Notes: generated from the letters alone by a model not told the origin. 64,000 nt of DNA from Paracoccaceae bacterium (GCA_902631295.1 CACOXV010000001.1:1-64000), one strand, 5' to 3'; shown: positions 1 through 8,944, counted from the first letter of the stretch. Translations and numbers: made by a program.

Positions 1-298
1 CATCATAGTTACTCCAAATTTCAGGCTTGGCTTCTGCATGAGGATCGACTGCTTCAACTTCAAAAAGCGCAGGTGTTTTAGCGGCCAAATCTTCAATATT
101 CTGTATTGCCGATTGCGCACTAACTAAGTTAAAGTCTACTTTACCCTTCAACATAAGACCTAAAACGCGCATATTATCTGAAATGTCGCTCATCGCTTTC
201 GTCCGCGCCGTCACAGCCTCACTTTCAATACTTGCAATAGAGTGCATTGCCGTGCCACAAATAATAAAGCCAGCTATGGTCAAATACTTTAATTGCAT
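1..298 (-). CDS. Cytochrome c' family protein (C-terminus outside window)
   Basis: Not in the ORF track because it runs off the left edge. Reading the minus strand from an ATG gives a signal peptide (MQLKYLTIAGFIICGTAMHS) and then a helical segment with AVTARTKAMSDISDNMRVLG, followed by a second helix and a PEIWSN stretch. This is the N-terminal layout of the four-helix periplasmic cytochrome c' family, in which a CxxCH haem site sits near the C-terminus; that part is not in the window. Cytochromes c' bind NO or other small ligands in the periplasm. The family call is by resemblance, and the haem motif cannot be checked here. Confidence 0.75.
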   Translation of the reverse strand, partial: MQLKYLTIAGFIICGTAMHSIASIESEAVTARTKAMSDISDNMRVLGLMLKGKVDFNLVSAQSAIQNIEDLAAKTPALFEVEAVDPHAEAKPEIWSNYD

Positions 299-416
299 AA
301 TTTACCTCGCAATTTTATAAATTATTTAGTCGATCTTAAGCCAGTTGATTTCATTCAAGATGTTAATAGTAGGCGAAGTCTCCCCTTAGGCAACAATTTA
401 TAGTATTTGGAAAGGT

Positions 417-776
417 ATGATCAAAGTGGAAGCGAAGTGCATTCAAAAACAAATCAATAAGTTATGCGAAAACTACTCAAAACATACTGGAACAGAATTT
501 ACTAACTACTATGATCCAGATTTTTTAACATGGCTCGAAAAAATTAACCCTACTGAATTAAGCAAGAATAAGAAAGTTTATACATATATTGAAACAAGTA
601 AATTTGCTCAGGCTATTATGGATGCATACATGGCTTCTATGAATGACGTTTCAAAAAAACTGAATGATCAAGTATCAAAAAATTCTTATACTAAAGAGGA
701 AGTAATTGAAATTGTTTTTGAAGCGTTTAATGCGGCAAAAATGATTGGAGAGGGTCAAATCAAAAGTATTAAGTAG
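417..776 (+). CDS. Hypothetical protein, 119 aa
   Basis: I do not recognise this protein. It is soluble and largely helical in appearance, Lys/Asn/Glu-rich, with no signal peptide, membrane segment or cysteine cluster (one Cys-containing stretch near the N-terminus). A GGAAAGG sequence lies almost against the ATG, which is too close for an ideal ribosome site, so initiation is uncertain; no better in-frame start exists. It stands alone, divergent from the cytochrome c' gene, with a 10-bp inverted repeat just downstream. Confidence 0.55.
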   Translation: MIKVEAKCIQKQINKLCENYSKHTGTEFTNYYDPDFLTWLEKINPTELSKNKKVYTYIETSKFAQAIMDAYMASMNDVSKKLNDQVSKNSYTKEEVIEIVFEAFNAAKMIGEGQIKSIK

Positions 777-804
777 AGCCTTTCTCAGCTTGATGATTGT
801 ACTA

Positions 805-872
805 TTAACAGTAAATTTTATAAATTAGTTGATTTGTAGTCGAGGAAGATAAGCAACACAAATTACTGTTAA
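805..872. repeat. 10-bp inverted repeat, possible bidirectional terminator or operator
   Basis: TTAACAGTAA and its exact complement TTACTGTTAA are separated by 48 bases between the hypothetical gene and the PreA-like gene; the right arm is followed by a run of A. It could form a long hairpin ending transcription of the upstream gene, or be paired binding half-sites. Only the sequence symmetry is seen. Confidence 0.35.
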
Positions 873-977
873 AAAAATATCTCTTGAAAAAATGACAGCG
901 TTTTGGTTCACTATTCTAGTTAGGTTTACCCTAACTTGGGCTATTTTAACGAGAAACCGATAGATGGGATTGTTCCT

Positions 978-2072
978 ATGGATAGACTTGCTACAACTTT
1001 TACCGGGCTTAATTTTGTTAATCCGTTTATTTTGGCATCAGCCCCACCAACAGAAAGTAAACGTAAAATCCTCAAAGCATTTGAGGCTGGTTGGGGTGGA
1101 GTTGTCACCAAAACGATCGGCTTGCACCCAGTAGAAAACGTTGCAGGCCCGAAGACAATATACCAACGCACAAGTGATATAAAACCATATGTATCAAGAA
1201 TGAAACGTGCCGATACAGTTTCTCATTCCTCATGGAATTGGGAACTGATTTCAGATCAGGCACTAGAAATATGGCTTCCTGATTTGGAAGAGATAAAGAA
1301 GACCTATCCAGATCGAATTGTTATTGCATCAATCATGGCTGGTGCTGGAAATGATGAGGAAATGAAAAACTGGCAAAAACTAGCAAGTGCCTGTGTAAGT
1401 GTTGGATGCGATGCTATTGAATTAAATATGTCATGCCCTCACATGGATCGTAAAGACATGGGAGCAAACATTGCAAATGATGAAGATATAATAAAAGATA
1501 TATTGAAAGCAGTCACAAGTGCCGTGGATGTACCAATATGGGTTAAACTCACACCATCGACCTCAAAACTCGTTGATGCAGCAAAGGTAGCGTATAATGC
1601 AGGTGGAGCTTCCATATCTTTATGCAATACCTTTCCATCTCTGCCACTAATGGATCCAGAAACAATGAAGTTCGAAGTTGAGGTTGATGGATTAGTAACT
1701 TCTGGAGGTCTCGGCGGCTTAGCCATATTGCACCAGGCATTACAACGTGTTTCTGACATTTCTAAAGCCTGCCCGGATGGCGCTATTTCCGGGATAGGGG
1801 GAATACGGGGATTTCGCGAGGCCTTTAATTTTATTGTGCACGGCGCCGGCAACTTGCAAGTTTGTACGGCTGCAATGGAAGAAAAAGGGAGTGGAGGGGT
1901 CGGCATTAAGCTGATTCAAGAACTGAAAGATGATCTAGCGGAGTACTTGGAGCGCAAAGGGCACTCATCAATTGAAGAGCTCCGTGGTATAGCTAGTGAC
2001 AGAATTGTTGAACATGCTCAAGTAAGAAGAAAGAGCGGTGCTTACAATGGCGGTTATGCAAAAGCATCTTAG
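978..2072 (+). CDS. preA: PreA-like dihydropyrimidine/dihydroorotate dehydrogenase family protein
   Basis: FMN-binding TIM-barrel protein of the DHOD/PreA type. The N-terminus (NPFILASAPPT, then FEAGWGGVVTKT) and the active-site loop ELNMSCPHMDRKDMGA with its catalytic cysteine match the catalytic PreA subunit of NAD-dependent dihydropyrimidine dehydrogenase (uracil/thymine reduction); ISGIGGIRGFREA is the phosphate-binding end. PreA proteins normally end with a two-cluster 4Fe-4S ferredoxin domain. This one stops soon after the barrel with no cysteine cluster, and no PreT partner is nearby. The ORF track starts at a TTG 42 bases upstream; I prefer the ATG here because it gives the family-like N-terminus. 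The substrate could be another pyrimidine-like ring. Confidence 0.8.
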   Translation: MDRLATTFTGLNFVNPFILASAPPTESKRKILKAFEAGWGGVVTKTIGLHPVENVAGPKTIYQRTSDIKPYVSRMKRADTVSHSSWNWELISDQALEIWLPDLEEIKKTYPDRIVIASIMAGAGNDEEMKNWQKLASACVSVGCDAIELNMSCPHMDRKDMGANIANDEDIIKDILKAVTSAVDVPIWVKLTPSTSKLVDAAKVAYNAGGASISLCNTFPSLPLMDPETMKFEVEVDGLVTSGGLGGLAILHQALQRVSDISKACPDGAISGIGGIRGFREAFNFIVHGAGNLQVCTAAMEEKGSGGVGIKLIQELKDDLAEYLERKGHSSIEELRGIASDRIVEHAQVRRKSGAYNGGYAKAS

Positions 2073-2134
2073 ACTATACAAGGTTTAAACTTGCAGACAC
2101 TTCTTTAGTCAGAACCTACCAGAGCCCAAGTAAT

Positions 2135-2161
2135 GGTATCTTTTAAGTTGATTAAGATACC
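2135..2161. terminator. Hairpin downstream of preA-like gene
   Basis: GGTATCTT pairs perfectly with AAGATACC across an 11-base loop, 60 bases after the stop codon. There is no clear U-run, so a terminator role is only likely from position. Confidence 0.35.
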
Positions 2162-2289
2162 TATGTGTTGTGAAAGCCTTGCAAGACTTTATTTTGCGGA
2201 CATAACTTATTCGGCAACTAATACATTATTTGTACTTTAAAAATTAAAAATCTAATTGCTTAGATAATTGATAAAGATTGGAGATTACG

Positions 2290-2577
2290 ATGGGAAAAAA
2301 ACTAAGTGTAATTCGTTTCAAGCCAAAGCCTGAACATTACGAGACATTTTTGAATGATGTAATTGAAAACGGGAAGGATCGTGATCCGCAATACCCACAC
2401 TTTTGTGTAAGGGCGGGAGATGAAGTAATTGCAGTAGTTATAAGAGATGCGGATAATTTTGAGCAAAGTGCTCAAGAAGGTGTTGTTAATTGGTTAGACG
2501 AGAGAAGGTCAATGCTGCAGGAATATGATCCAGTAAACCGTCATACAATTCCTTTATCTGGCGATCTCGTTGAGTAA
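2290..2577 (+). CDS. Small conserved-type protein, putative dimeric alpha/beta barrel, 95 aa
   Basis: No named family is recognised. The start is the internal ATG, since GGAG sits six bases before it; the track's TTG lies inside this ribosome-binding region. The protein has a short beta-strand opening with IRFKPKPE, an amphipathic helix, then two strand-like segments (VIAVVIRD) and a second helix with NWLDE. This is the rhythm of ferredoxin-fold dimeric alpha/beta-barrel proteins, but that fold is an inference. A clear paralogue lies at 12.4 kb (IRFKPKPE and NWLD shared). Confidence 0.65.
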   Translation: MGKKLSVIRFKPKPEHYETFLNDVIENGKDRDPQYPHFCVRAGDEVIAVVIRDADNFEQSAQEGVVNWLDERRSMLQEYDPVNRHTIPLSGDLVE

Positions 2578-2723
2578 CTTACAAAATTTGTGGCACAACA
2601 TTAATCTCAACTCAGCGAAGTCTCTTAAGGAAAGACTGTGCAATATTGCTGCGGCTGAAACTAAATTTACCAATAGACGAGCTAGGGCCAAGACCCGTTT
2701 GGCAAGTCTAATTTAAGCTTAAT

Positions 2724-3905
2724 TTAGCTCGTAATGTCATAAGCGCGCTCACCATGGGCACTCAGGTCTAATCCTGTAGTCTCAGATTCCTCGTTAACTC
2801 GGAACTGCGTGAGCGCCCCAACAACTTTGATCAATACAGTAGTAACAGCTACTGTAAATATACCCACAATTACCAAAGCACCTAACTGGGCCATCCAAGA
2901 GCCAGCACCAAAAACTGCAATCATAACTGTTCCAAAGATACCACCCACACCATGCACAGCAAAAACATCGAGTGTATCGTCTATATTTAATATATTGCGT
3001 ACTAAGTTGACACTTTCCTGGCAAAGCACCCCAGCAACTGCACCAATAATAAGCGCCTCGATAGGCCCAACAAATCCTGATGCAGGAGTAATTGACGCTA
3101 GCCCCGCTATAGTGCCTGTTACAAGCCCAACTAAAGAAGCTTTTCCATATTTAATACGCTCCCAAGCAGCCCAACTCAATGAGGCTGTTGCAGCGGAAAT
3201 GTGCGTGACAGTTAACGCCATTGCTGCACCTCCATCTGCTGCTAGTTGTGAACCTCCGTTGAAACCGAACCAGCCAACCCATAGCATTGCTGCTCCTATC
3301 ATAACGTATCCGGGGTTGTGGGGAGGTTTTGTCTTGTTTTTGCGAGACCCAAGAAAAAACGCTAGTACCAGAGCTGCAAGTCCTGCTGTTTCGTGTACAA
3401 CTATGCCACCTGCGAAGTCTTTCACACCTATTCCACCCAAAATACCGCCATCACTAAGCATCCCACCGCCCCAAATCCAATGGACGACGGGCGCGTAACA
3501 TATCAACATCCACAAACCAGAGAAAGTCAAAACAAATGCAAATCCTACACGTTCAACATATGCCCCAACAATAAGTGCTGGGGTTATAATTGCAAAAGTC
3601 ATTTGAAAAGCAAAAAATAGAATTTCTGGTAACGTTCCACTGAGGCTATCTATCTTGACACCCGACAAGAAAATTTTGTCCAAGCCACCCCAATAACCAC
3701 CTTCGCTACTTCCAAAGGCAATTGAATAGCCAAACGCGAACCATAAAACACTCATCAAACAGGCTATCGCATAACAATGCATGAATACGCTCAGCACGTT
3801 TCGTGCGCGGACGAGACCACCGTAAAAAAGAGCCAGGCCTGGCAATGTCATAAAAAGTACAAGCGCCGTTGCAACAATAATCCACGCTGTATCTGCTCCA
3901 TTCAT
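2724..3905 (-). CDS. amt: Ammonium transporter Amt/AmtB family
   Basis: Inner-membrane ammonium channel of about 11 membrane helices, 393 aa, normal for the family. The extracellular start NGADTAWIIVATALVLFMT, the pore segment with PALIVGAYVER, and the paired pore histidines in IVVHETAG and FAVHGVGGIFGT are visible, as is the conserved Asp before the first (VKDFAGG). No cleavable signal peptide precedes helix 1. The usual glnK partner is not adjacent in this window, so regulation by PII would be in trans. Its roughly 360-bp upstream spacer contains short AT-rich inverted repeats but no convincing sigma-54 promoter that I could pick out. Confidence 0.95.
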   Translation of the reverse strand: MNGADTAWIIVATALVLFMTLPGLALFYGGLVRARNVLSVFMHCYAIACLMSVLWFAFGYSIAFGSSEGGYWGGLDKIFLSGVKIDSLSGTLPEILFFAFQMTFAIITPALIVGAYVERVGFAFVLTFSGLWMLICYAPVVHWIWGGGMLSDGGILGGIGVKDFAGGIVVHETAGLAALVLAFFLGSRKNKTKPPHNPGYVMIGAAMLWVGWFGFNGGSQLAADGGAAMALTVTHISAATASLSWAAWERIKYGKASLVGLVTGTIAGLASITPASGFVGPIEALIIGAVAGVLCQESVNLVRNILNIDDTLDVFAVHGVGGIFGTVMIAVFGAGSWMAQLGALVIVGIFTVAVTTVLIKVVGALTQFRVNEESETTGLDLSAHGERAYDITS

Positions 3906-4264
3906 TTGCCTAATTCCTTTTCAATTGATTGCACGCCGCCTGAGATCTCAGAAATGATCAAAAAAAAAGCAGATGACGTTAAAATTAATACAAATATATG
4001 CATTTGTTCACAAAATGCCTAAATTTTATGCGTAAAATTGGAAAAAGTTTGAAATTTATGCAAATTTAAAACTACGTTTGCACCTTATTTATTAAGAGGA
4101 GCAAACACCCGCTATTTGCTATTGGAAACTTAATTGGCTTTGAAAGTCTATTACCCAAGTTGACTCAATTAAAGCATGAAGCTGATAAAATTAAGGGCAA
4201 ATATTTGCGGTGCTTCAGATAATTTTTATTATGACTTTTAACGTTAGATTTTTACCTTAGTAAA
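3906..4264. other. Intergenic region upstream of amt
   Basis: 359 bases without a gene. It holds two small symmetries: ACAAAT/ATTTGT arms six bases apart near 3990-4007 and the 12-bp palindrome GCAAATATTTGC at 4197-4208. Either could be a binding site for an amt regulator, but I cannot assign one. Confidence 0.4.
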
Positions 4265-4504
4265 TTAACTTTCTTTGGTTAGTTTATTCCAATCTGCTTC
4301 AGATATTATTTCTGTTTTGCCTGTTTCAACCGACTTTAATGCACCCATCAACTGCTTCAGGGTGCCAGCTTTTTCCCACCTACCCTTAATTGAACCATCC
4401 GTATCTAGATTATAAGAGATTGTTTTTAATCGGCCCGACATGTCCTTATCTTCAAAAAAATTAAAGACATTATTACTACCAATTGGTCGAAAAAATACAG
4501 ACAT
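4265..4504 (-). CDS. Hypothetical protein, 79 aa
   Basis: Unrecognised small soluble protein; the N-terminus SVFFRPIGSNNVFNFF and the C-terminal EADWNKLTKES give no family. Its ATG begins two bases after the stop of the upstream minus-strand gene, so the two probably form a small operon read by translational coupling; no strong ribosome site is seen. Residues WNKLTK echo WTKLTK in the upstream protein, which may be chance. Confidence 0.5.
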   Translation of the reverse strand: MSVFFRPIGSNNVFNFFEDKDMSGRLKTISYNLDTDGSIKGRWEKAGTLKQLMGALKSVETGKTEIISEADWNKLTKES

Positions 4505-4506
4505 AA

Positions 4507-4716
4507 TTAAAGTAGATCAGGTCCAGATGAGTTAAGTTCTGCCATAATATTAGCCTTTAATATTAATGCCTTTACCATCTTCTCCGTCTTTGTGAGTTTA
4601 GTCCAGTCCACATTTAACGAACTGCAATATTCACAATTACATTGTTTTTGATGTCTAGGAAAAAAATTATTAAATCCATAATCTGGTATCATAAGATGTC
4701 TTCCGTAAGTAACCAT
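4507..4716 (-). CDS. Hypothetical protein with a CxCxxC cluster, about 69 aa
   Basis: Unrecognised. Contains QCNCEYCSS, a compact cysteine cluster that could hold zinc or another metal, followed by a helical tail. The track uses a GTG two codons earlier; I prefer the ATG. The start lies nine bases from copy A of the three-copy intergenic element, so that element occupies the promoter/5' region of this gene. Pair with the gene directly downstream (two-base gap). Confidence 0.5.
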   Translation of the reverse strand: MVTYGRHLMIPDYGFNNFFPRHQKQCNCEYCSSLNVDWTKLTKTEKMVKALILKANIMAELNSSGPDLL

Positions 4717-4724
4717 GCTCACTG

Positions 4725-4785
4725 CGCACTATTTATGTCGTGACACAATCTATGTACGTATCCCCTCGATGATTGGATCAAACTG
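4725..4785 (+). repeat. Copy A of a three-copy intergenic element
   Basis: Shares with copies B and C the blocks CGCACTATTT, TGTC-N-TGACACA, TACG (30 bases from the first block) and TTGGATCA (48 bases from the first block). Spacing is identical in all three while linkers differ. Lies between divergent genes. Read on the plus strand, the GTG in GTCGTGACACA opens a 10-codon frame. Copy A lacks the GTTAAC-rich left flank of B and C. Confidence 0.7.
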
Positions 4786-4836
4786 ATATAAAATACTAAA
4801 TAATGGCTGAGCGGTGAATTTGAGAAAGGACGTTAA

Positions 4837-5430
4837 ATGGATTGGGATGAACGTTATTCAATTGATGAATACCTATTTGGTAAAGAACCCGCACAGGCTC
4901 TTTTAAGGAATGAAGAACACTTGGTGTCAGGTGGCACTACATTAGTAATAGCTGATGGAGAAGGCAGAAACTCAGTATATTTAGCTAAGAAAGGCTTTAA
5001 GGTTACCGCCACAGACAATTCAATTGTTGCAAATCAGAAAGCAAAATCTTTGGCGTTGAGTGAAAATGTCGAAGTGGATTATAAATTGGAAGACTTCTTT
5101 GAGATAAAATGGACCGAAAAAAGCTATGATAATGTTGTAGGGATCTGCTTTCAATTTGTACCCAAAAACTTAATAGAGCCGGTTCTGTTGGGTTTACGTT
5201 CAGCAACAAAAAAAGGCGGCACATTGTTGATCCATGGGTATACACCTAAACAAATAGAATATGGAACCGGCGGACCAAAAGATAAATCACTCATGTATAC
5301 TAAAAATACGTTCACTAATTTATTTCATGAGTCAGAGATTTTTAAGCTCGAAGAATATGAAGCAACAATAAACGAGGGTATAGGCCATAGTGGGCGCTCA
5401 GCAATGATTGATTTCATCGGTAAGTTCTAA
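4837..5430 (+). CDS. Class I SAM-dependent methyltransferase
   Basis: 197-aa Rossmann-fold methyltransferase. Motif I is VIADGEGRNSVYLAKKG, followed by the acidic end of strand 2 in VTATDNS and by the post-motif block LLIHGYTPKQ. The opening WDERYSIDEYLFGKEP resembles TehB/thiol-methyltransferase-like small methyltransferases, which often act on small molecules, but the substrate is not readable. The start is supported by GAAAGGA eight bases ahead. It is convergent with the desaturase-type gene that follows. Confidence 0.85.
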   Translation: MDWDERYSIDEYLFGKEPAQALLRNEEHLVSGGTTLVIADGEGRNSVYLAKKGFKVTATDNSIVANQKAKSLALSENVEVDYKLEDFFEIKWTEKSYDNVVGICFQFVPKNLIEPVLLGLRSATKKGGTLLIHGYTPKQIEYGTGGPKDKSLMYTKNTFTNLFHESEIFKLEEYEATINEGIGHSGRSAMIDFIGKF

Positions 5431-5513
5431 ACAAACTATCAGAAATACAGTAATCATCTCTTTTTATATTCCACCTCGTATTTATTTGATTTATTCTGAT
5501 TTAACGTTTTCAG

Positions 5514-6506
5514 CTAAGAATACATTTTCTTTTTTCGTTCGCGCGTTTTTTCTGATCCTTGTTGGGATCCGTCATGAAAAGAACCAAACCACCTATCCCA
5601 TGGCATTTCAACTGTTCCATAATTACACTCAAAATATCTGTGGTGAAGTTGATGAAAAAAGTCACCCATATTGGCCCGCTCTTTATTCGCAATGTATAAC
5701 TTTTCAAAACCTGAGTGAGAAAAAATGGGATGAATTGATTGCATGTAGCCGTGAAACATTACATGCAATGGATGGGTTGGTACGATGAAGTGGATTAGAA
5801 AGTTACTGTAGAAAATAAAATGCTCGATCGGATGCATAGAAATGCCTGACCACGGCCCAACGTTAATATTCCTGTGGTGCACAGCATGGGCAATTCGATA
5901 TAATGGTGGCCAGTGAAGTGCTCTATGAACCCAGTAAAAATGAAAACTCGCCCACAATATAAGAAAAGGAAACATTAAGAAAAACCAAATGATGTTATCT
6001 GGGAAGAGAAATGCTGGTGCGTAACCATTTGCCATAGCCCAAAAGAGACAACATTGCATCATTGACCACTGCGAAACACCGCTTACTAAGGTCCAAAACA
6101 TATTATCATGAACTTGGTTACGGAAACTAAAAATACCATTATTGGTTGCAGGTTGACGTGGATCAAACTTAAAATCGTTTTCTTGTCCTTTGAATTTATA
6201 GAGCCATAAATGCAGCATTCCTGCGCAAATTGTATGAGGGATAAGATTAGCAAACCATACTCTTATAATCCAATCCAATTGAAGCTTTTGCATAGCTTCT
6301 AAAGATGGTAGAATTGTGAAATACGCAGTAATGGCCAAAACTAACGCAAGGGTTGTCGTTGAAGCTGCTAACCAATATGAAGAGTACCACCGCAAAACTG
6401 CCATAAATTTTAAAGGTCGCTCAAATAAAGGATTTAAGGCAACTGGTCCGTCTGGACGGTGGTTCCAACGCTTAGCCTCACTATCTTTTTGATATTCGTT
6501 TTTCAT
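5514..6506 (-). CDS. Sterol desaturase / fatty acid hydroxylase superfamily membrane protein
   Basis: 330-aa membrane di-iron enzyme. The histidine boxes are visible in order: HRALHWPPLYRIAHAVHH in the middle, HPIEH soon after, and HQLHHRYFECNYG near the C-terminus, with about four hydrophobic segments before and between. The superfamily inserts OH groups or double bonds into lipids, using O2. Which lipid is modified (sterol, carotenoid, ornithine lipid or fatty acid) cannot be told. A single-gene unit; the C-terminal tail is very basic. Confidence 0.9.
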   Translation of the reverse strand: MKNEYQKDSEAKRWNHRPDGPVALNPLFERPLKFMAVLRWYSSYWLAASTTTLALVLAITAYFTILPSLEAMQKLQLDWIIRVWFANLIPHTICAGMLHLWLYKFKGQENDFKFDPRQPATNNGIFSFRNQVHDNMFWTLVSGVSQWSMMQCCLFWAMANGYAPAFLFPDNIIWFFLMFPFLILWASFHFYWVHRALHWPPLYRIAHAVHHRNINVGPWSGISMHPIEHFIFYSNFLIHFIVPTHPLHVMFHGYMQSIHPIFSHSGFEKLYIANKERANMGDFFHQLHHRYFECNYGTVEMPWDRWFGSFHDGSQQGSEKTRERKKKMYS

Positions 6507-6710
6507 GCAATATAAACCCAGCTAAGGCTGTTTGATAAAATAATTAGTTAAAGAAATTTATATCATATCTGCCTTATCCCGCCAAATATTTGTTTTGCAA
6601 CGGGCCTAACCATAAAATTTTATATTCTACATATAATTTTAATCCATTTTTCATTAGTCAACGTACTTAGGGTATAAAATTGTAGCCAACAATGATTAGG
6701 GACTTGTTTT

Positions 6711-6890
6711 ATGAAGACACGTTTGGATACGCTGCTATACGATGCTGTTCTAGCATATTGCATCGATAAAACTCTTCGGGGTTATGATCAGGCAATAGAG
6801 TATGGCCGAATAAGCGGTTTTTTTACAGTAGATAACCAACTTACCCCCCGTGGCAGAGACTTTGCTCAAACCCTAACTGATAGTAACTGA
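6711..6890 (+). CDS. Small protein, 59 aa, paralogue of the gene at 11.0 kb
   Basis: Just too short for the ORF track. The frame starts at ATG with AGGGA eight bases upstream. It shares a dense pattern with the 72-aa protein at 11043: L-YC-DKT--YD-A--YG---GFF ... LTP-GR. Two independent copies with conserved residues and good initiation signals make this a real gene. The family is unknown to me; the length, charge and helix-like N-terminal part would suit a small DNA- or protein-binding regulator, which is speculation. Confidence 0.8.
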   Translation: MKTRLDTLLYDAVLAYCIDKTLRGYDQAIEYGRISGFFTVDNQLTPRGRDFAQTLTDSN

Positions 6891-7200
6891 CAATAGTTAT
6901 TATTGCTCGAAGCTTTTAACCGAGCCACGTAAAAAATCTGTAATTAATGGAAGCTAAATTGTTAATTTGCCCTTTGATTTATTAAGGTAAATTTTCATCT
7001 ACTAACCTTAATTAGAGCTATAAATGACCAGCGGGTTTAATCCTGTTTGATTGGTCTACAATTATTTTTTAATTCAAATGTATCCATAATGCGATTTATC
7101 ACTGCCATTCGAAGCAACATCGGATTAAAACATGCATAAGCAGCCAGTTTCCCAGAAAACTTGAGCTAAGGATCTCGGCTATAAAAGGATAATTTTTTTC
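6891..7200. other. Intergenic region, 310 bases
   Basis: No gene seen on either strand. A weak stem GCTCG/CGAGC at 6905-6925 follows the small gene and could aid termination. AAGGA lies about 11 bases ahead of the next start. Confidence 0.4.
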
Positions 7201-8190
7201 ATGAATTACTATAGCTCACCAAATTTTAACTTTTCAAAACGACGTTTCGAACACCCAAACGGTGAAAATAACAATAGAAAATTTTTACAAATTACTAAGG
7301 TAGCCTCTGAATATTTTTGCCGCGATTATGACGAACGGGAATACAAAGGGTTTCCAACAATAAATTCGTCTAAGGCTGAGCTAGCTCATTTTTCTGAAAA
7401 TGTAATGTGGGTAGGTCACTCAACAGTAATGATAAACCATAAAGGTATTACTGTTTTAACTGATCCACATTTTACGGGACGAGCTGGGCCATTTGGATTT
7501 ATGGGACCAAAACGAATTACATCACCTCCCTTTTTAATTGAAGACTTACCGAAGATTGATATCATTTTGATCAGTCATAATCACTATGATCATCTCGATA
7601 AGCAAACTATTATTCACCTTACAAAGCTCCAACCAGAAATAAAGTTTTTCGTACCATTAGGCTTGTCGGATATTTTGAAATCATTAGGGGTTAAGGACAT
7701 TGTCGAACTCGACTGGTGGCAGTCATTTGAGTATAAAAATATTTTTATTCACGCGACACGGGTTCAGCATTGGTCGAGGAGATCATTTTTTGACCGAAAT
7801 AAAACTTTGTGGTCAGGCTGGATGATAACTTGGGATAATTTCTCTTTCTACTTTGCAGGTGACTCCGGATATTCGAATGATTTTGTCAAAACTGCAAAAC
7901 TTTGTGGTAGTCCAACATTAGCTGCGATACCAATCGGGGCATATGAGCCTCGGGAATTTATGAAGGCGGCTCATATGAACCCCGAAGAAGCGGTAAAAGC
8001 CTTTCAAGATTTAAATACGAAATATGCTTTCGGTATTCACTGGGGCACATTTAAACTTACACTGGAGCTAATGGATGAGCCACCAATTCGCCTTAGAGAG
8101 TGTCTTAGCGATGCGGGAGTGCCTCAGAGAAAATTTAAATGTCTAGTGCATGGGGAGCAATGGGGAGACCCATTTGGAACTTGCAATTAA
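7201..8190 (+). CDS. Metallo-beta-lactamase-fold hydrolase, NAPE-PLD/UlaG-like
   Basis: 329 aa. The zinc-binding signature SHNHYDHLD follows a strand that ends in LTDPHFTGRAGP, and the later ligands appear as YFAGDSGYS and FGIHWGTF. The opening WVGHSTVMINHKG is typical of the N-acyl-phosphatidylethanolamine phospholipase D branch of the superfamily. Such enzymes cleave phosphodiester bonds in lipids in animals; bacterial members may have other phosphoester or lactone substrates. No signal peptide, so it probably acts in the cytoplasm. Stands alone. Confidence 0.88.
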   Translation: MNYYSSPNFNFSKRRFEHPNGENNNRKFLQITKVASEYFCRDYDEREYKGFPTINSSKAELAHFSENVMWVGHSTVMINHKGITVLTDPHFTGRAGPFGFMGPKRITSPPFLIEDLPKIDIILISHNHYDHLDKQTIIHLTKLQPEIKFFVPLGLSDILKSLGVKDIVELDWWQSFEYKNIFIHATRVQHWSRRSFFDRNKTLWSGWMITWDNFSFYFAGDSGYSNDFVKTAKLCGSPTLAAIPIGAYEPREFMKAAHMNPEEAVKAFQDLNTKYAFGIHWGTFKLTLELMDEPPIRLRECLSDAGVPQRKFKCLVHGEQWGDPFGTCN

Positions 8191-8329
8191 ATGTGTCTTC
8201 AAAATACTTCAACATTACCATCACTAATCAATAGTATAGTTACCACGACTTAGCCAATAACTATAATTCGTATTATTATCCCTTTATAATCCAAAACACA
8301 CGAACCAGCGTAGTAAGAGTATAAGATTA

Positions 8330-8770
8330 ATGATCTTCATACTCGCCTTTATCCCATCCGTCTGCTTTTCGAATACAGACATAAGGGAAATGTACATTAG
8401 TGCCGTGGAAGACTTTTCAACCTGTGGGGTCGCACTGATGCCTTGGGGAAGTAGCGAATGGAGGCCTGATGAGGCTGAAAAACTATATGTTGAGAAAGCT
8501 AGAGTAAATCAAGACAGGATGAGATCTGAGATCGATAAAAATTTTTACACTGAGGCAAACTTACAAAAGTTGTTTGTTGAATTAACAGATGAGTTTTATC
8601 AAGAAACTTCCGACCTCACAAAACAGATCCAAGCTCTAGCTACGGATGATCATGATTTGATTTGGAGAAGACTTTTTGATTTAGAAAAGGATGCTCGTTT
8701 AATTCGAGATAAACTTGCTTCTGACTTCCGGCTTCATGCAGAAATAATAAAGATGTGCTCAAACAAATAG
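8330..8770 (+). CDS. Hypothetical secreted protein, 146 aa
   Basis: N-terminal hydrophobic stretch MIFILAFIPSVCFSN looks like a short signal peptide. The mature part is highly charged and helical with two or three cysteines (STCGVAL, IKMCSNK), so it is likely periplasmic. No family recognised. The stop lies only four bases from the stop of a convergent minus-strand lipoprotein gene. Confidence 0.6.
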   Translation: MIFILAFIPSVCFSNTDIREMYISAVEDFSTCGVALMPWGSSEWRPDEAEKLYVEKARVNQDRMRSEIDKNFYTEANLQKLFVELTDEFYQETSDLTKQIQALATDDHDLIWRRLFDLEKDARLIRDKLASDFRLHAEIIKMCSNK

Positions 8771-8774
8771 ACTT

Positions 8775-8930
8775 CTACTTTTTTATTTTCACCCCTTGGG
8801 TAACAGTCATATTAAATTTTACAACCGGGTTACCAGGTTTTATGACCTGCTCACCTTTAATTAGTTGTTCGGCATAAAAATTACACCCGCTCAAAATTGA
8901 GAAGATTAGTAATGCAAAAAAACTCTTCAA
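8775..8930 (-). CDS. Small lipoprotein, 51 aa (TTG start)
   Basis: Missed by the track. From a TTG preceded at six bases by AAGGGG, the frame gives a Lys start, a hydrophobic run and the lipobox LSGC, i.e. a bacterial lipoprotein signal; lipidated Cys would be about residue 16. The mature chain is only about 36 aa and ends in GVKIKK. The ribosome site overlaps the stop region of the 42-aa gene upstream, so translation is probably coupled. Last gene of the acyltransferase operon. Function unknown; tiny lipoproteins of this type often tether or modulate envelope complexes. Confidence 0.65.
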   Translation of the reverse strand: MKSFFALLIFSILSGCNFYAEQLIKGEQVIKPGNPVVKFNMTVTQGVKIKK

Positions 8931-8944
8931 GTATTACCCCTTGG

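Noticed and set aside
2809-3498. 229-aa plus-strand ORF antisense to amt
   Set aside because: Composition is the antisense of Ala/Gly-rich membrane helices, and Amt is certain.
3906-4264. Sigma-54 promoter for amt
   Set aside because: No clear TGGCAC-N5-TTGC on the minus strand could be found.
5408-5788. 126-aa plus-strand ORF
   Set aside because: Lies over the end of the desaturase-type gene, which has all its histidine boxes; a shadow.
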